DNA of 64,000 nucleotides from Streptomyces harbinensis. Its GTDB lineage: Bacteria > Actinomycetota > Actinomycetes > Streptomycetales > Streptomycetaceae. The stretch spans positions 682,184 through 746,183 of the forward strand of contig NZ_FPAB01000003.1 in NCBI RefSeq assembly GCF_900116145.1. The letters run 5' to 3'. Under the pieces are notes generated by a model. That model was not told the DNA's origin and searched no databases. It worked only from the letters and a program-made list of their open reading frames with translations. Positions 33,767 to 42,199 of the stretch are shown here, in pieces. Every line of letters begins with the position of its first letter. The first letter of the stretch is position 1. Both the position numbers and the translations under genes were made by a program.

Positions 33767-34671
33767 CCGACTTCGCGGCCCAGCGCGCCGCCCTCGCCGA
33801 TGTGGTGGCCATCCCGGTCACCCCGTTCGACGCCCAGGGCGCGCTCGACCAGGACACCTACCGGGCCCTGCTGCGCCGGCTCCTCGACGGCGGTATCACC
33901 ACGCTCACGCCGGGCGGCAACACGAGCGAGTTCTACTCCCTCACCCCCGAGGAGCGCCGGCTGGAGGTCGAGCTGACCGTCGCCGAGGCCGGCGGCGCGG
34001 CGCAGATCGTCGTCGGTGTCGGGCTCGACCCGGCCACCGCCGCCGCCGAGGCGCGCGCGGCGCGCGACGCCGGCGCGCACCTGGTCATGGTGCACCAGCC
34101 GGTCAACCCGTACGTCTCGGCCGAGGGCTGGATCGCCTACCACCGCGCCGTCGCCGACGCCGTGCCGGAGCTCGGCGTCGTGCCCTACGTGCGCAATCCG
34201 CTGCTGGAGGGCGCCGCCCTCGCCCGCCTCGGTGAGCAGTGCCCCAACGTCATCGGCGTCAAGTACGCGGTGCCGGACGTGGTGCGGTTCGCCACCTTCG
34301 CCCGCGAGGCGGGCCTGGACCGGTTCGTGTGGGTGGCCGGTCTCGCCGAGCTGTACGCGCCCGGCTACTTCGCGAGCGGCGCCACCGGCTTCACCTCCGG
34401 CCTGGTCACCGTGGCCCCGGCCGTCTCCCGGGAGATGCTGACCGCCCTGCGTGCCGGCGATTACCCGGCCGCCATGAAGGTCTGGGAGCGCATCCGCGGC
34501 TTCGAGGAGCTGCGCGCCGCCCGGCAGTCGGCCAACAACGTCTCCGTCGTCAAGGAGGCGCTGGCCGCGCTCGGCCTCGCCCGCCGTGACGTCCGTCCGC
34601 CCAGCAGCGTGCTGCCGGCCGAGGGCCGGGCCGCTGTCGCCGCCATCGTCGAAGGGTGGGACGTGCGATGA
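33763..34671 (+). CDS. NAL/DHDPS-superfamily dehydratase or aldolase for 2-keto-3-deoxy sugar acids
   Basis: 302 aa TIM barrel. Schiff-base Lys167 in IGVKYAVPD and the Tyr of VVPYVRNPLL are in place, but the pyruvate-binding motif is TPGGNTSEF, unlike DapA. It sits between GntR and an IlvD/Edd dehydratase, so it most likely acts on the 2-keto-3-deoxy acid made by that enzyme. L-2-keto-3-deoxyarabonate dehydratase, giving 2-oxoglutarate semialdehyde, would fit; a KDG-type aldolase is possible. Confidence 0.72.
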   Translation: MTDFAAQRAALADVVAIPVTPFDAQGALDQDTYRALLRRLLDGGITTLTPGGNTSEFYSLTPEERRLEVELTVAEAGGAAQIVVGVGLDPATAAAEARAARDAGAHLVMVHQPVNPYVSAEGWIAYHRAVADAVPELGVVPYVRNPLLEGAALARLGEQCPNVIGVKYAVPDVVRFATFAREAGLDRFVWVAGLAELYAPGYFASGATGFTSGLVTVAPAVSREMLTALRAGDYPAAMKVWERIRGFEELRAARQSANNVSVVKEALAALGLARRDVRPPSSVLPAEGRAAVAAIVEGWDVR

Positions 34672-36404
34672 CCGACCCCCAGGAGTTCGACCCCACCACG
34701 CTGCGCAGCCACCAGTGGTACGGCACCGACGGGCTGCGTTCCTTCTCGCACCGGGCGCGCACCCGGCAGCTGGGGTATCTGCCCCAGGAGCACCTCGGCA
34801 AGCCGGTGATCGGCATCCTCAACACCTGGTCCGACATCAACCCCTGTCACCAGCATCTGCGCGAGCGCGCCGAGGCCGTCAAGCGCGGGGTGTGGCAGGC
34901 GGGCGGCTTCCCGCTGGAGTTCCCGGTCTCCACGCTCTCCGAGACGTACCAGAAGCCGACGCCCATGCTGTACCGCAATCTGCTCGCCCTGGAGACCGAG
35001 GAACTGCTGCGCTCCTACCCGGTCGACGGCGCCGTGCTGATGGGCGGCTGCGACAAGACCACCCCGGCGCTGCTGATGGGCGCGGCCAGCGCCGACCTGC
35101 CCGCCGTGTTCGTCCCGGCCGGTCCCATGCTGCGCGGCCACTGGCGCGGCGAGACGCTGGGCTCGGGCACCGACATGTGGAAGTACTGGGACCAGAAGCG
35201 GGCCGGGAAGATCGGCGACTGCGAACTGGCCGAACTGGAGTGCGGGCTGGCGCGTTCCCCGGGTCACTGCATGACCATGGGCACCGCCTCCACCATGACC
35301 TCCGCCGCCGAGGTGCTGGGCGTCACCGTCCCCGGCGCGGCCTCCATCCCCGCCGTCGACTCGGGACACAGCCGGATGGCCGCCGCCGCCGGCATGCGCG
35401 CCGTCGAGCTGGTGAAGCGGGGCGCCAAGCTCTCGCAGTTCCTCACCCGCGAGGCGTACGAGGACGCGGTCACCACCGTGCTGTCGCTCGGCGGTTCCAC
35501 CAACGCCGAGATCCACCTCATCGCCATGGCCGGCCGCTCCGGCGTCGACCTGACCCTCGACGACTTCGACCGCATCGCCCGTACCGTCCCGGTGCTGGCC
35601 AATCTGCGGCCGGGCGGCGCCCACCTCATGGAGGACTTCCACTACGCGGGCGGACTGCCCGGGCTGCTGGCCCGGCTGGGCGACAAGCATCTGCACCTGG
35701 ACCGGCCCACCATCAGCCACCCCACGCTGCGCGAACAGCTGGCCGGGGCGCTCGTCCACGACGACGACGTCATCCGCACCCTGGACAACCCGCTCGCCCC
35801 CGAGGGCGGCGTCGCGGTGCTGCGCGGCAACCTCGCCCCCGACGGCGCCGTCATCAAGCACATCGCCGCCGAGCAGCACCTGCTCCAGCACACCGGACCC
35901 GCCGTGGTCTTCGACGACTACAAGACCATGCAGAAGACCATCGACGACCCGGCGCTGGGCATCACCGCCGACAGCGTGCTGGTGCTGCGCGGCTCCGGTC
36001 CGCTCGGCGGCCCCGGCATGCCCGAGTACGGGATGCTGCCGATCCCCGACTATCTGCTGAAGCAGGGCGTCACCGACATGGTGCGGCTCTCCGACGCCCG
36101 GATGAGCGGCACCAGTTACGGCGCCTGCGTGCTGCACATCGCGCCCGAGTCGCACGTCGGCGGCCCGCTGGCCCTGGTGCGCACCGGCGACCTCATCACC
36201 CTGGACGTGCGGGGCCGGAGCCTGACCCTGCACGTGGACGACGAGGAACTGGAGCGCCGCCGGGCCGCCTGGCAGGCGCCGCCGCGCCGGTACGGGCGCG
36301 GCTACGGCGTGCTGTACGAGCAGCACATCACCCAGGCCGACACCGGCTGCGACTTCGCCTTCCTCTCCCAGCCGGGCGAGGTCCCCGAGCCCTACGCGGG
36401 CTAG
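34668..36404 (+). CDS. IlvD/Edd-family sugar-acid dehydratase (arabonate/xylonate type)
   Basis: 578 aa. Fe-S ligand cysteines Cys60 (NPCHQ), Cys128 (GGCDKTTPA) and Cys201 (GHCMTMGTAST), plus the C-terminal RLSDARMSGTSYGACVLHIAPES. KRGVWQAGGFPLEFPV and GSGTDMWKY are closer to L-arabinonate/D-xylonate dehydratases than to IlvD of branched-chain synthesis. ATGA overlap with the preceding gene. It could also be the galactarate dehydratase that the uronate branch otherwise lacks. Its [Fe-S] cluster would come from the suf system. Confidence 0.82.
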   Translation: MTDPQEFDPTTLRSHQWYGTDGLRSFSHRARTRQLGYLPQEHLGKPVIGILNTWSDINPCHQHLRERAEAVKRGVWQAGGFPLEFPVSTLSETYQKPTPMLYRNLLALETEELLRSYPVDGAVLMGGCDKTTPALLMGAASADLPAVFVPAGPMLRGHWRGETLGSGTDMWKYWDQKRAGKIGDCELAELECGLARSPGHCMTMGTASTMTSAAEVLGVTVPGAASIPAVDSGHSRMAAAAGMRAVELVKRGAKLSQFLTREAYEDAVTTVLSLGGSTNAEIHLIAMAGRSGVDLTLDDFDRIARTVPVLANLRPGGAHLMEDFHYAGGLPGLLARLGDKHLHLDRPTISHPTLREQLAGALVHDDDVIRTLDNPLAPEGGVAVLRGNLAPDGAVIKHIAAEQHLLQHTGPAVVFDDYKTMQKTIDDPALGITADSVLVLRGSGPLGGPGMPEYGMLPIPDYLLKQGVTDMVRLSDARMSGTSYGACVLHIAPESHVGGPLALVRTGDLITLDVRGRSLTLHVDDEELERRRAAWQAPPRRYGRGYGVLYEQHITQADTGCDFAFLSQPGEVPEPYAG

Positions 36405-36425
36405 CACCTGCCGGAAGGAACAGCC

Positions 36426-37586
36426 ATGAGCAACGAACAGCCGCTTCCGGTGGTGCTGGTGGGCGCCCGGGGCCACGGCCGCTGGCATCTGCGCAATCTG
36501 CGCCGGCTGGCGGCGCGCGGCACCGTCACGCTCGCCGGGGTGTGCGAGCTGCGCCCGCTGAGCGCCGAGGAGCTGGGGGAGGGGCTCGGCAGCCCCGAGC
36601 AGGGGTCCGATCTGGGGGAGCTGCTGGAGCGCACCGACGCCCGGATCGTCATCATCTGCACCCCCATCCACACCCACGCCGATCTGGCGCTGACCGCGGC
36701 GAAGGCGGGCGCGCACATCCTGCTGGAGAAGCCGCCGGCCCCCTCGCTGGCCGAGTTCCGCCGTATGACGGACGGCATCGCGGCGGCCGGGGTCGCCTGC
36801 CAGATCGGCTTCCAGTCGCTGGGCTCGCACGCGGTGCCCTGGATCCGGGCGACGCTGGCCGGCGGCGCGATCGGCCGGGTCCGGGGGTTCGGCGCGGCCG
36901 GGGCCTGGGTGCGGGAGGAGGCGTACTGGCAGCGCGCCCCGTGGGGCGGGCTGCGCCGCACCCCGGACGGCCGGGACGTGGTGGACGGGGTGCTCACCAA
37001 CCCGCTGGCGCACGCGGTGGCCACCGCGCTGCGGCTGGCGGAGGCCGACCGGGAGACGGACATCGCCGGCGTCGGCCTGGAGCTGTACCGGGTCAACGAC
37101 ATCGCCGCCGACGACACCTCCAGCGCCCGGATGACCACCACGGACGGGACGCCGGTGGTCACCGCCGTCACGCTGGCCGCCGAGCGGCCGGGCGAGCCGT
37201 ACGTCGAGGTGCACGGCAGCACCGGCCGCATCACGTTCTGGTACAAGCAGGACCGGGTGCTGCTGGAACGGGACGGCGCGGAGCCGGAGTACAGCACGTA
37301 CGACCGAACGGACCTGCTGGAGAACCTGATCGCGCATCTGCGGGACGCGGACGTCCCGCTGCTGGTGCCGCCGGAGCGCACCGGTGGCTTCATGCGGCTG
37401 GTGGAGGCGGTCCGTACCGCGCCCGAGCCGGCCGCGCTGCCGGCGTCGGCCTGGCACAGCGAGCCCGCCGAGCACGGGCCGCGCCGCGTCCTCGACGGCA
37501 TCGACGCGCTGACCGCCGCCGGGGCGCGGCAGCTGGCGCTGTACTCCGAACTCGGCGCCTCCTGGGCCGGGTCCACGACGAGGTGA
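36426..37586 (+). CDS. Gfo/Idh/MocA-family sugar dehydrogenase of the sugar-acid operon
   Basis: 386 aa. Rossmann start PVVLVGARGHGRWHL, E-K-P in ILLEKPPAPS near residue 105, and a GRDVVDGVLTNPLAHAV segment in place of the usual G-G-hD-hH catalytic helix. Positioned after the dehydratase and before the pectate lyase with short gaps, so it should work in the same pathway. Some bacterial L-arabinose 1-dehydrogenases belong to this family, which would supply arabinono-lactone; this is inference. Confidence 0.72.
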   Translation: MSNEQPLPVVLVGARGHGRWHLRNLRRLAARGTVTLAGVCELRPLSAEELGEGLGSPEQGSDLGELLERTDARIVIICTPIHTHADLALTAAKAGAHILLEKPPAPSLAEFRRMTDGIAAAGVACQIGFQSLGSHAVPWIRATLAGGAIGRVRGFGAAGAWVREEAYWQRAPWGGLRRTPDGRDVVDGVLTNPLAHAVATALRLAEADRETDIAGVGLELYRVNDIAADDTSSARMTTTDGTPVVTAVTLAAERPGEPYVEVHGSTGRITFWYKQDRVLLERDGAEPEYSTYDRTDLLENLIAHLRDADVPLLVPPERTGGFMRLVEAVRTAPEPAALPASAWHSEPAEHGPRRVLDGIDALTAAGARQLALYSELGASWAGSTTR

Positions 37587-37596
37587 AGGAGTCGTC

Positions 37597-38913
37597 ATGT
37601 CACGCACGCTGAGAGCCGCGGCCGTCACCGGGTGCGCCGCGCTGGCCCTGGGGCTGCTGCCGCTGGGGGCCACCGCGGCGGCGGCGCCCGCCGACCCGGC
37701 CCGTACGGTGCTGCCGGCCGGTGACGGCTGGGGTTCCGCCGAGGGCGGGGTCACCGGCGGGGCGGCGGCCGACCGGGCCCATGTCTTCACCGTCACCGAC
37801 CGGGCCGGGCTGGTCGCGGCGCTGGGCGACCGGGACCCGACCCCCAAGATCATCAGAATCCGGGGCACCGTCGACGTCAACACCGACGACGCCGGGCGCC
37901 CGCTGGGCTGCGCCGACTACGCCGTCGACGGCTACACCATCGAGGAGTACCTGGCCGCCTACGACCCCGCGGTGTGGGGCTGGGACCGGGAGCCGGAAGG
38001 CCCGGTCGAGGACGCCCGGCACGCCTCCCAGCTCGCCCAGCGCGAACGGGTCCGGCTGTCCGTCGGCTCCAACACCACCATCATCGGTGAGGGGCGGGAC
38101 GCCCGGCTGCTGGGCGCCAGCCTCAGTGTGCAGGGCGCCGAGAACGTCATCATCCGCAATCTCACCCTGGAGGACGCCGCCGACTGCTTCCCCTCCTGGG
38201 ACCCCACGGACGGCCAGTACGGCAACTGGAACTCCGAGTACGACGCCATCGAGCTGCGCGGCGCCCGGCACGTCTGGATCGACCACAACACCTTCACCGA
38301 CGGCCGCAACCCCGACAGCGGGCTGCCGCACTACTTCGGGCGGCTGTACCAGCAGCACGACGGGCTGCTCGACATCGTGCGCGGTTCTGACCTGGTGACG
38401 GTCAGCTGGAATGTGTTCCGCGAGCACGACAAGACCATGATCATCGGCAACGGTGACGGCGCGGGCGCCGACGACCGGGGCCGGCTGCGGATCACCCTGC
38501 ACCACAACCTGTTCCACAACGTCAACGAGCGGGCCCCGCGCGTCCGGTTCGGCCAGGTGGACGTCTACAACAACCACTACCGGCAGGACGCGGGCGCCCG
38601 GTTCGGCTACAGCTGGGGCGTCGGCTTCGAGTCGCACCTGGTGGCCGAGCACAACGCGTTCACCCTCGCCCGGGGCACCACCGCCGACCGGGTCGTGCGG
38701 CCCTTCAACGACGGCCAGTCGATGACCGAGCGGCACAACTGGTTCAACGGGCGGCCGGTGGACCTGCTCGGCGCCTACCACGCCACCGGCGCGACGCGCA
38801 CGATCGGCGACGACGCGGGCTGGACCCCGGAGCTGCGCACCCGGGTGGACCACCCGGCGGCGGTGCCGGTCCTGGTCGGCCTGTTCGCGGGGGCGGGCCG
38901 GGGCATCGGCTGA
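37597..38913 (+). CDS. Secreted pectate lyase, PL1 family
   Basis: 438 aa, ATG with AAGGAG seven bases upstream, 10 bases after the previous stop. Signal peptide (AVTGCAALALGLLPLGATAAAAP). PL1 beta-helix hallmarks: TTIIGEGRDARLLGASLSV, VIIRNLTLEDAADCFP, YDAIELRGARHVWIDHNTFTDG (Ca-binding Asp region), LVTVSWNVFREHDKTMIIG and HHNLFHNVNERAPRVRFGQVDVYNNHY with the catalytic Arg. It cleaves homogalacturonan outside the cell by beta-elimination. Its place in the same operon as sugar-acid enzymes ties the operon to pectin. Confidence 0.9.
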   Translation: MSRTLRAAAVTGCAALALGLLPLGATAAAAPADPARTVLPAGDGWGSAEGGVTGGAAADRAHVFTVTDRAGLVAALGDRDPTPKIIRIRGTVDVNTDDAGRPLGCADYAVDGYTIEEYLAAYDPAVWGWDREPEGPVEDARHASQLAQRERVRLSVGSNTTIIGEGRDARLLGASLSVQGAENVIIRNLTLEDAADCFPSWDPTDGQYGNWNSEYDAIELRGARHVWIDHNTFTDGRNPDSGLPHYFGRLYQQHDGLLDIVRGSDLVTVSWNVFREHDKTMIIGNGDGAGADDRGRLRITLHHNLFHNVNERAPRVRFGQVDVYNNHYRQDAGARFGYSWGVGFESHLVAEHNAFTLARGTTADRVVRPFNDGQSMTERHNWFNGRPVDLLGAYHATGATRTIGDDAGWTPELRTRVDHPAAVPVLVGLFAGAGRGIG

Positions 38914-38929
38914 GCCCCACCCCACCACC

Positions 38930-38961
38930 GTGCCCCGGCGGGCGTGCGCCCGCCGGGGCAC
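38930..38961. terminator. Terminator after the pectate lyase operon
   Basis: Perfect stem of 13-15 bp between 38930 and 38961, sixteen bases after the stop. Confidence 0.8.
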
Positions 38962-39012
38962 GCGCGCGTGGGCATACCGTGAAGCGGAACGGAACAACGG
39001 AGGCGGAGCGCG

Positions 39013-40155
39013 GTGAGCGGGATACAGGGCCGTACGGCCGAGGGTTTCGAGGCGGTACGGGAGGAGTTCGCGGCGCTGCTGGCGGCGGACCCGGAGCACT
39101 CCGCGCAGGTCGCGGCGTACCTCCACGGCCGCCCGGTGGTGGATCTGTGGGGCGGCCCGCACCTGGGCGGCGACGCGCTGATCGGGGTGTTCTCCTCCAC
39201 CAAGGGCGCCGCCTATCTGGTCGCCGCCCTGCTGGTGCAGGACGGGGTGCTGTCGCTGGAGCGGGAAGTGCGCCACTACTGGCCGCACTTCGCGGCGGCC
39301 GGCAAGGACGGGGTGACGCTGCACCAGCTGCTGACCCATCAGGCCGGGGCCATCGGCACCGAGGCGGGCTTCTCCCTGGCGGAGCTGGCCGACGACCGCC
39401 GGCTGGCCGCGCTGCTCGCCCCGCACCGCCCGTACTGGCGCCCGGGGGCCGGGCTGTTCGGCTATCACACGGCGACCATCGGCGCCCTGCTGGGCGAGGT
39501 GGTGTTCCGGGCGACCGGCAGCACGCTCCAGCAACTGTACGAGGAGCGGATCCGCGCCCCGTACGGCATCGAACTGTTCCTGGGGCTGCCCCGGGCGTAC
39601 GAGGAGCGGGTGGCGAGCGTCCTGCCCCCGGTGCCCCCGGTGCCGCCGGCGGTGGACACCCTGCCGGCGCCCGACCGGCTGGGCGGCATCGCGGGCAACG
39701 AGCACCGCCCCGACACCGGACCGCTGTGGACCTGGCCCAACTCCCGCACCGTGCGCGCCGGCGGCCAGGCGTCGGCCGGCGGGGTGGGCAGCGCCCGGGG
39801 ACTGGCCCGGCTGTACGCGGCGGCGGTGCACGGCACGGCGGACGACGGCCGGCCGCCGCTGCTCACCCCGGAGACGGCCGCCGCCTGGGCGCTCCCGCAG
39901 GTGGCCGGGCAGGACCTGGTGCTCGACCTCTACCGTCCGTACGGCATCGGCTTCATGGTGGGCCTGCCGTTCCTGGGGGCCGGTTCCTTCGGGCACGACG
40001 GGGCGGGCGGTTCGATGGCCTTCGCCGATCCGCGCAGCGGGCTGGCCTTCGGCTATGTGCGGCGCCGGTTCCCGCAGCCGGGCGGCGCGGGAGCGGACGC
40101 CGAACGCCTGGCGCGCGCGGCCCGCGCCTGCGCCCTGGCCCTGCCCGCCGGCTGA
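39013..40155 (+). CDS. Beta-lactamase-family serine hydrolase (class C/EstB-like)
   Basis: 380 aa, GTG start. Serine-beta-lactamase fold: S-x-x-K motif SSTKGAAYL near residue 63, a Y-x-[NT]-like GYHTATIG motif near 155 and HDGAGGS near the C terminus as the H/K-x-G equivalent. No signal peptide, so probably a cytoplasmic esterase or peptidase rather than a resistance enzyme. Unrelated in theme to its neighbours. Confidence 0.85.
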   Translation: MSGIQGRTAEGFEAVREEFAALLAADPEHSAQVAAYLHGRPVVDLWGGPHLGGDALIGVFSSTKGAAYLVAALLVQDGVLSLEREVRHYWPHFAAAGKDGVTLHQLLTHQAGAIGTEAGFSLAELADDRRLAALLAPHRPYWRPGAGLFGYHTATIGALLGEVVFRATGSTLQQLYEERIRAPYGIELFLGLPRAYEERVASVLPPVPPVPPAVDTLPAPDRLGGIAGNEHRPDTGPLWTWPNSRTVRAGGQASAGGVGSARGLARLYAAAVHGTADDGRPPLLTPETAAAWALPQVAGQDLVLDLYRPYGIGFMVGLPFLGAGSFGHDGAGGSMAFADPRSGLAFGYVRRRFPQPGGAGADAERLARAARACALALPAG

Positions 40156-40178
40156 CGGGGCGGCGCGGGCCCGCGGGC

Positions 40179-40202
40179 GGACGCGGCGGTGGTGCCGCGT
40201 CC
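40179..40202. terminator. Terminator between convergent genes
   Basis: 9-bp stem with a GGTGGT loop, located between the beta-lactamase-like gene and the uronate dehydrogenase gene, which converge. Confidence 0.65.
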
Positions 40203-40222
40203 ACCTTGGTGGCGGCCCCGGC

Positions 40223-41092
40223 TCAGTCCTCCTCGGGACTGGGGTGCGGGCGGTTGCCGACCGGCCACTGCGGGGGGCTGGTCACGAAGTGCCCGCCGAG
40301 ATGGGCCTGGTCGGGGTTGTCCAGGTCCAGCTCGCCCTGTTCGGCGATCAGCTTCTCCGCGTACTTCTCGGAGTCGTCCTGCGGCGCGTAGCCCAGGCCG
40401 CGCGCGGTGGTCAGGTCCCACACCAGCCGGGTGTTGGCCGAGGATCCGTAGACCACGGTGTGGCCGACATCGCGGGCGGTGAGCGCGGCGTGGAAGAGCC
40501 GGGCGCCGTCCGCCGGGCTCAGCCACATCGACAGCATCCGCACCGAGTTGGGCTCGGCGAACAGCGAGCCGATCCGCACCGACACCGTCTCGATGCCGTG
40601 CTTGTCCCAGTAGAGCTGGGCCAGGTCCTCGCCGAAGCACTTGGAGAGGCCGTAGAAGGTGTCGGGCCGGTGCGGTGCGTCGGCGGCCAGCAGCGGGGCG
40701 TCGCTGCCGGGCGCGGGCCAGGGGTGGTAGCCCATGGCGTGGTTGCTCGAAGCGAAGATGATCCGGCGTACGCCTTCCGCACGGGCGGCCTCGTACAGGT
40801 TGTAGGTGCCCTCGATATTGGCGCGCAGGATCTTCTCGAAGGAGGATTCCAGGGAGATGCCCGCCAGATGGAGAATGGCGTCGGTCCCGCGCACCGCTTC
40901 GCGCAGCGCGTCCCGGTCGCCCAGGTCGGCGGTGATCGCCTCCGGAGCGCCGGGCACCGGGACCACATCGAGCAGCCGCAGCGTATAGCCGTAGGCGGGG
41001 AGCAGTTCCCGCATCATGGTGCCCACGCCGCCGGCGGCTCCGGTGAGCAGAACCGTGGATCCGGTACGACCAGTGGGCTCAGCGGCACTCAT
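40223..41092 (-). CDS. udh: NAD-dependent uronate dehydrogenase
   Basis: 289 aa from the ATG preceded by GGAGA; eight codons upstream are open but unnecessary. SDR/epimerase-type Rossmann fold: LLTGAAGGVGTMMRELL, DLGDRDALREAVRG, ILHLAGIS, ASSNHAMG with the catalytic Ser, and Y-x3-K in FYGLSKCFGED. SSNHAMG and RIGSLFAEP are characteristic of uronate dehydrogenases, which oxidise galacturonate or glucuronate to the aldarolactone. Divergent from the KdgD homologue, which acts later in the same oxidative pathway. Confidence 0.85.
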   Translation of the reverse strand: MSAAEPTGRTGSTVLLTGAAGGVGTMMRELLPAYGYTLRLLDVVPVPGAPEAITADLGDRDALREAVRGTDAILHLAGISLESSFEKILRANIEGTYNLYEAARAEGVRRIIFASSNHAMGYHPWPAPGSDAPLLAADAPHRPDTFYGLSKCFGEDLAQLYWDKHGIETVSVRIGSLFAEPNSVRMLSMWLSPADGARLFHAALTARDVGHTVVYGSSANTRLVWDLTTARGLGYAPQDDSEKYAEKLIAEQGELDLDNPDQAHLGGHFVTSPPQWPVGNRPHPSPEED

Positions 41093-41117
41093 CGAGTCTC
41101 CATCCATAAATATCATT

Positions 41118-41224
41118 CATATATCGGGACACGCTAAGTGGTCGCCCTGTGCGCGTCAACGTGCTGTCAAAGACCTGTTGACCATTGATTCCGTACTCCT
41201 CTAGCGTGGACGTTCAGGTATATG
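41118..41224. promoter_or_regulatory. Divergent udh/kdgD promoters with shared operator motif
   Basis: udh promoter on the minus strand: TTGACG (41159-41154), 17-base spacer, TAGCGT (41136-41131), followed directly by the motif CATATATCGGGAC read on the plus strand at 41118-41130. kdgD promoter on the plus strand: TTGACC (41178-41183), 18-base spacer, TAGCGT (41202-41207), followed by the motif in reverse (41212-41224, CATATACCTGAAC on the minus strand). The pattern parallels the GntR operon and the semialdehyde dehydrogenase promoter. Confidence 0.6.
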
Positions 41225-41264
41225 GACAAAGGTCAGCATCCTGTACAGTCTCTGGGGGCCCCGC

Positions 41265-42194
41265 ATGACGACCGTCTCACTGGCCGCACGCCTGGCCGGT
41301 CCGCTCTTCTTCCCCGTGACCGCCTTCCACCCGGACGGCTCCCTGCACCCCGACGCCTACCGGGCCCATGTGCGGGCCGGGATCGAGGCGGGCGCCGGGG
41401 CGGTCTTCGCCTGCTGCGGCACGGGTGAGTTCCACGCCCTGACCCCGCAGGAGTTCCACACCTGCGTCACCCTCGCCGTCCAGGAGGCCGCCGGGCGCGT
41501 CCCGGTCGTCGCCGGCACCGGTTACGGCACCGCCCTCGCCCTGGACTTCGCGCGCAGCGCCGAGGCGGCCGGCGCCGACGGCCTGCTCGCGCTGCCGCCC
41601 TACCTGGTACGCGCCGAACAGCACGGCCTGCTCACCCACTACACCCAGCTCGCCGCCGCCACCAGCCTCGACCTCATCGTCTACCAGCGGGACAACGTCA
41701 CCCTCACCCCGGCCACCGCCGTCGCCCTCGCCCGCACCCCCGGCATCACCGGCATCAAGGACGGCGTCGGCGACCTCGGCCTCCTCCAGCGCATCATCGG
41801 CGCGGTGCGCACCGAGGCCCCCGGCGAGGAGTTCCGCTACTTCAACGGGCTGCCCACCGCCGAACTCACCCAGCCCGCCTACCGGGCGCTCGGCGTGGAC
41901 CTCTACTCCTCCGCCGTCTTCTGCTTCGCCCCCGAGATCGCCCGCGCCTTCCACACCGCCCTGGCCACCGGCGACCGCGCCACCGCCGACCGGCTCCTGG
42001 ACGGCTTCTACCGTCCGCTGGTCGAACTGCGCGACCGGGGCAAGGGCTACGCCGTGTCGCTGGTCAAGGCCGGTGTCAGGATGCGCGGGCTCGACGTCGG
42101 CGAGGTCCGCGCGCCGCTCACCGAACCCGCCCCCGCCCATCTCACCGAACTCGCCGCCCTCATCGAGCGCGGCCTCATCCTGGTTGGACACTGA
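41265..42194 (+). CDS. kdgD: 5-dehydro-4-deoxyglucarate dehydratase
   Basis: 309 aa, NAL-superfamily TIM barrel. Lys165 in GITGIKDGVGDLGL forms the Schiff base and Tyr140 lies in IVYQRDN, a motif characteristic of KdgD. GPLFFPVTAFHPDGSL and CCGTGEFHALTP are also typical. It dehydrates and decarboxylates 5-keto-4-deoxy-glucarate to 2-oxoglutarate semialdehyde, the last-but-one step of oxidative uronate breakdown. Faces udh across a shared regulatory region and is followed after 5 bases by an unknown gene. Confidence 0.88.
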   Translation: MTTVSLAARLAGPLFFPVTAFHPDGSLHPDAYRAHVRAGIEAGAGAVFACCGTGEFHALTPQEFHTCVTLAVQEAAGRVPVVAGTGYGTALALDFARSAEAAGADGLLALPPYLVRAEQHGLLTHYTQLAAATSLDLIVYQRDNVTLTPATAVALARTPGITGIKDGVGDLGLLQRIIGAVRTEAPGEEFRYFNGLPTAELTQPAYRALGVDLYSSAVFCFAPEIARAFHTALATGDRATADRLLDGFYRPLVELRDRGKGYAVSLVKAGVRMRGLDVGEVRAPLTEPAPAHLTELAALIERGLILVGH

Positions 42195-42199
42195 CACCG

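Noticed and set aside
34461..37883. 1140-codon minus-strand open frame
   Set aside because: Antisense shadow of three well-supported plus-strand genes, with Gly/Val/Gln-rich product and no motifs.
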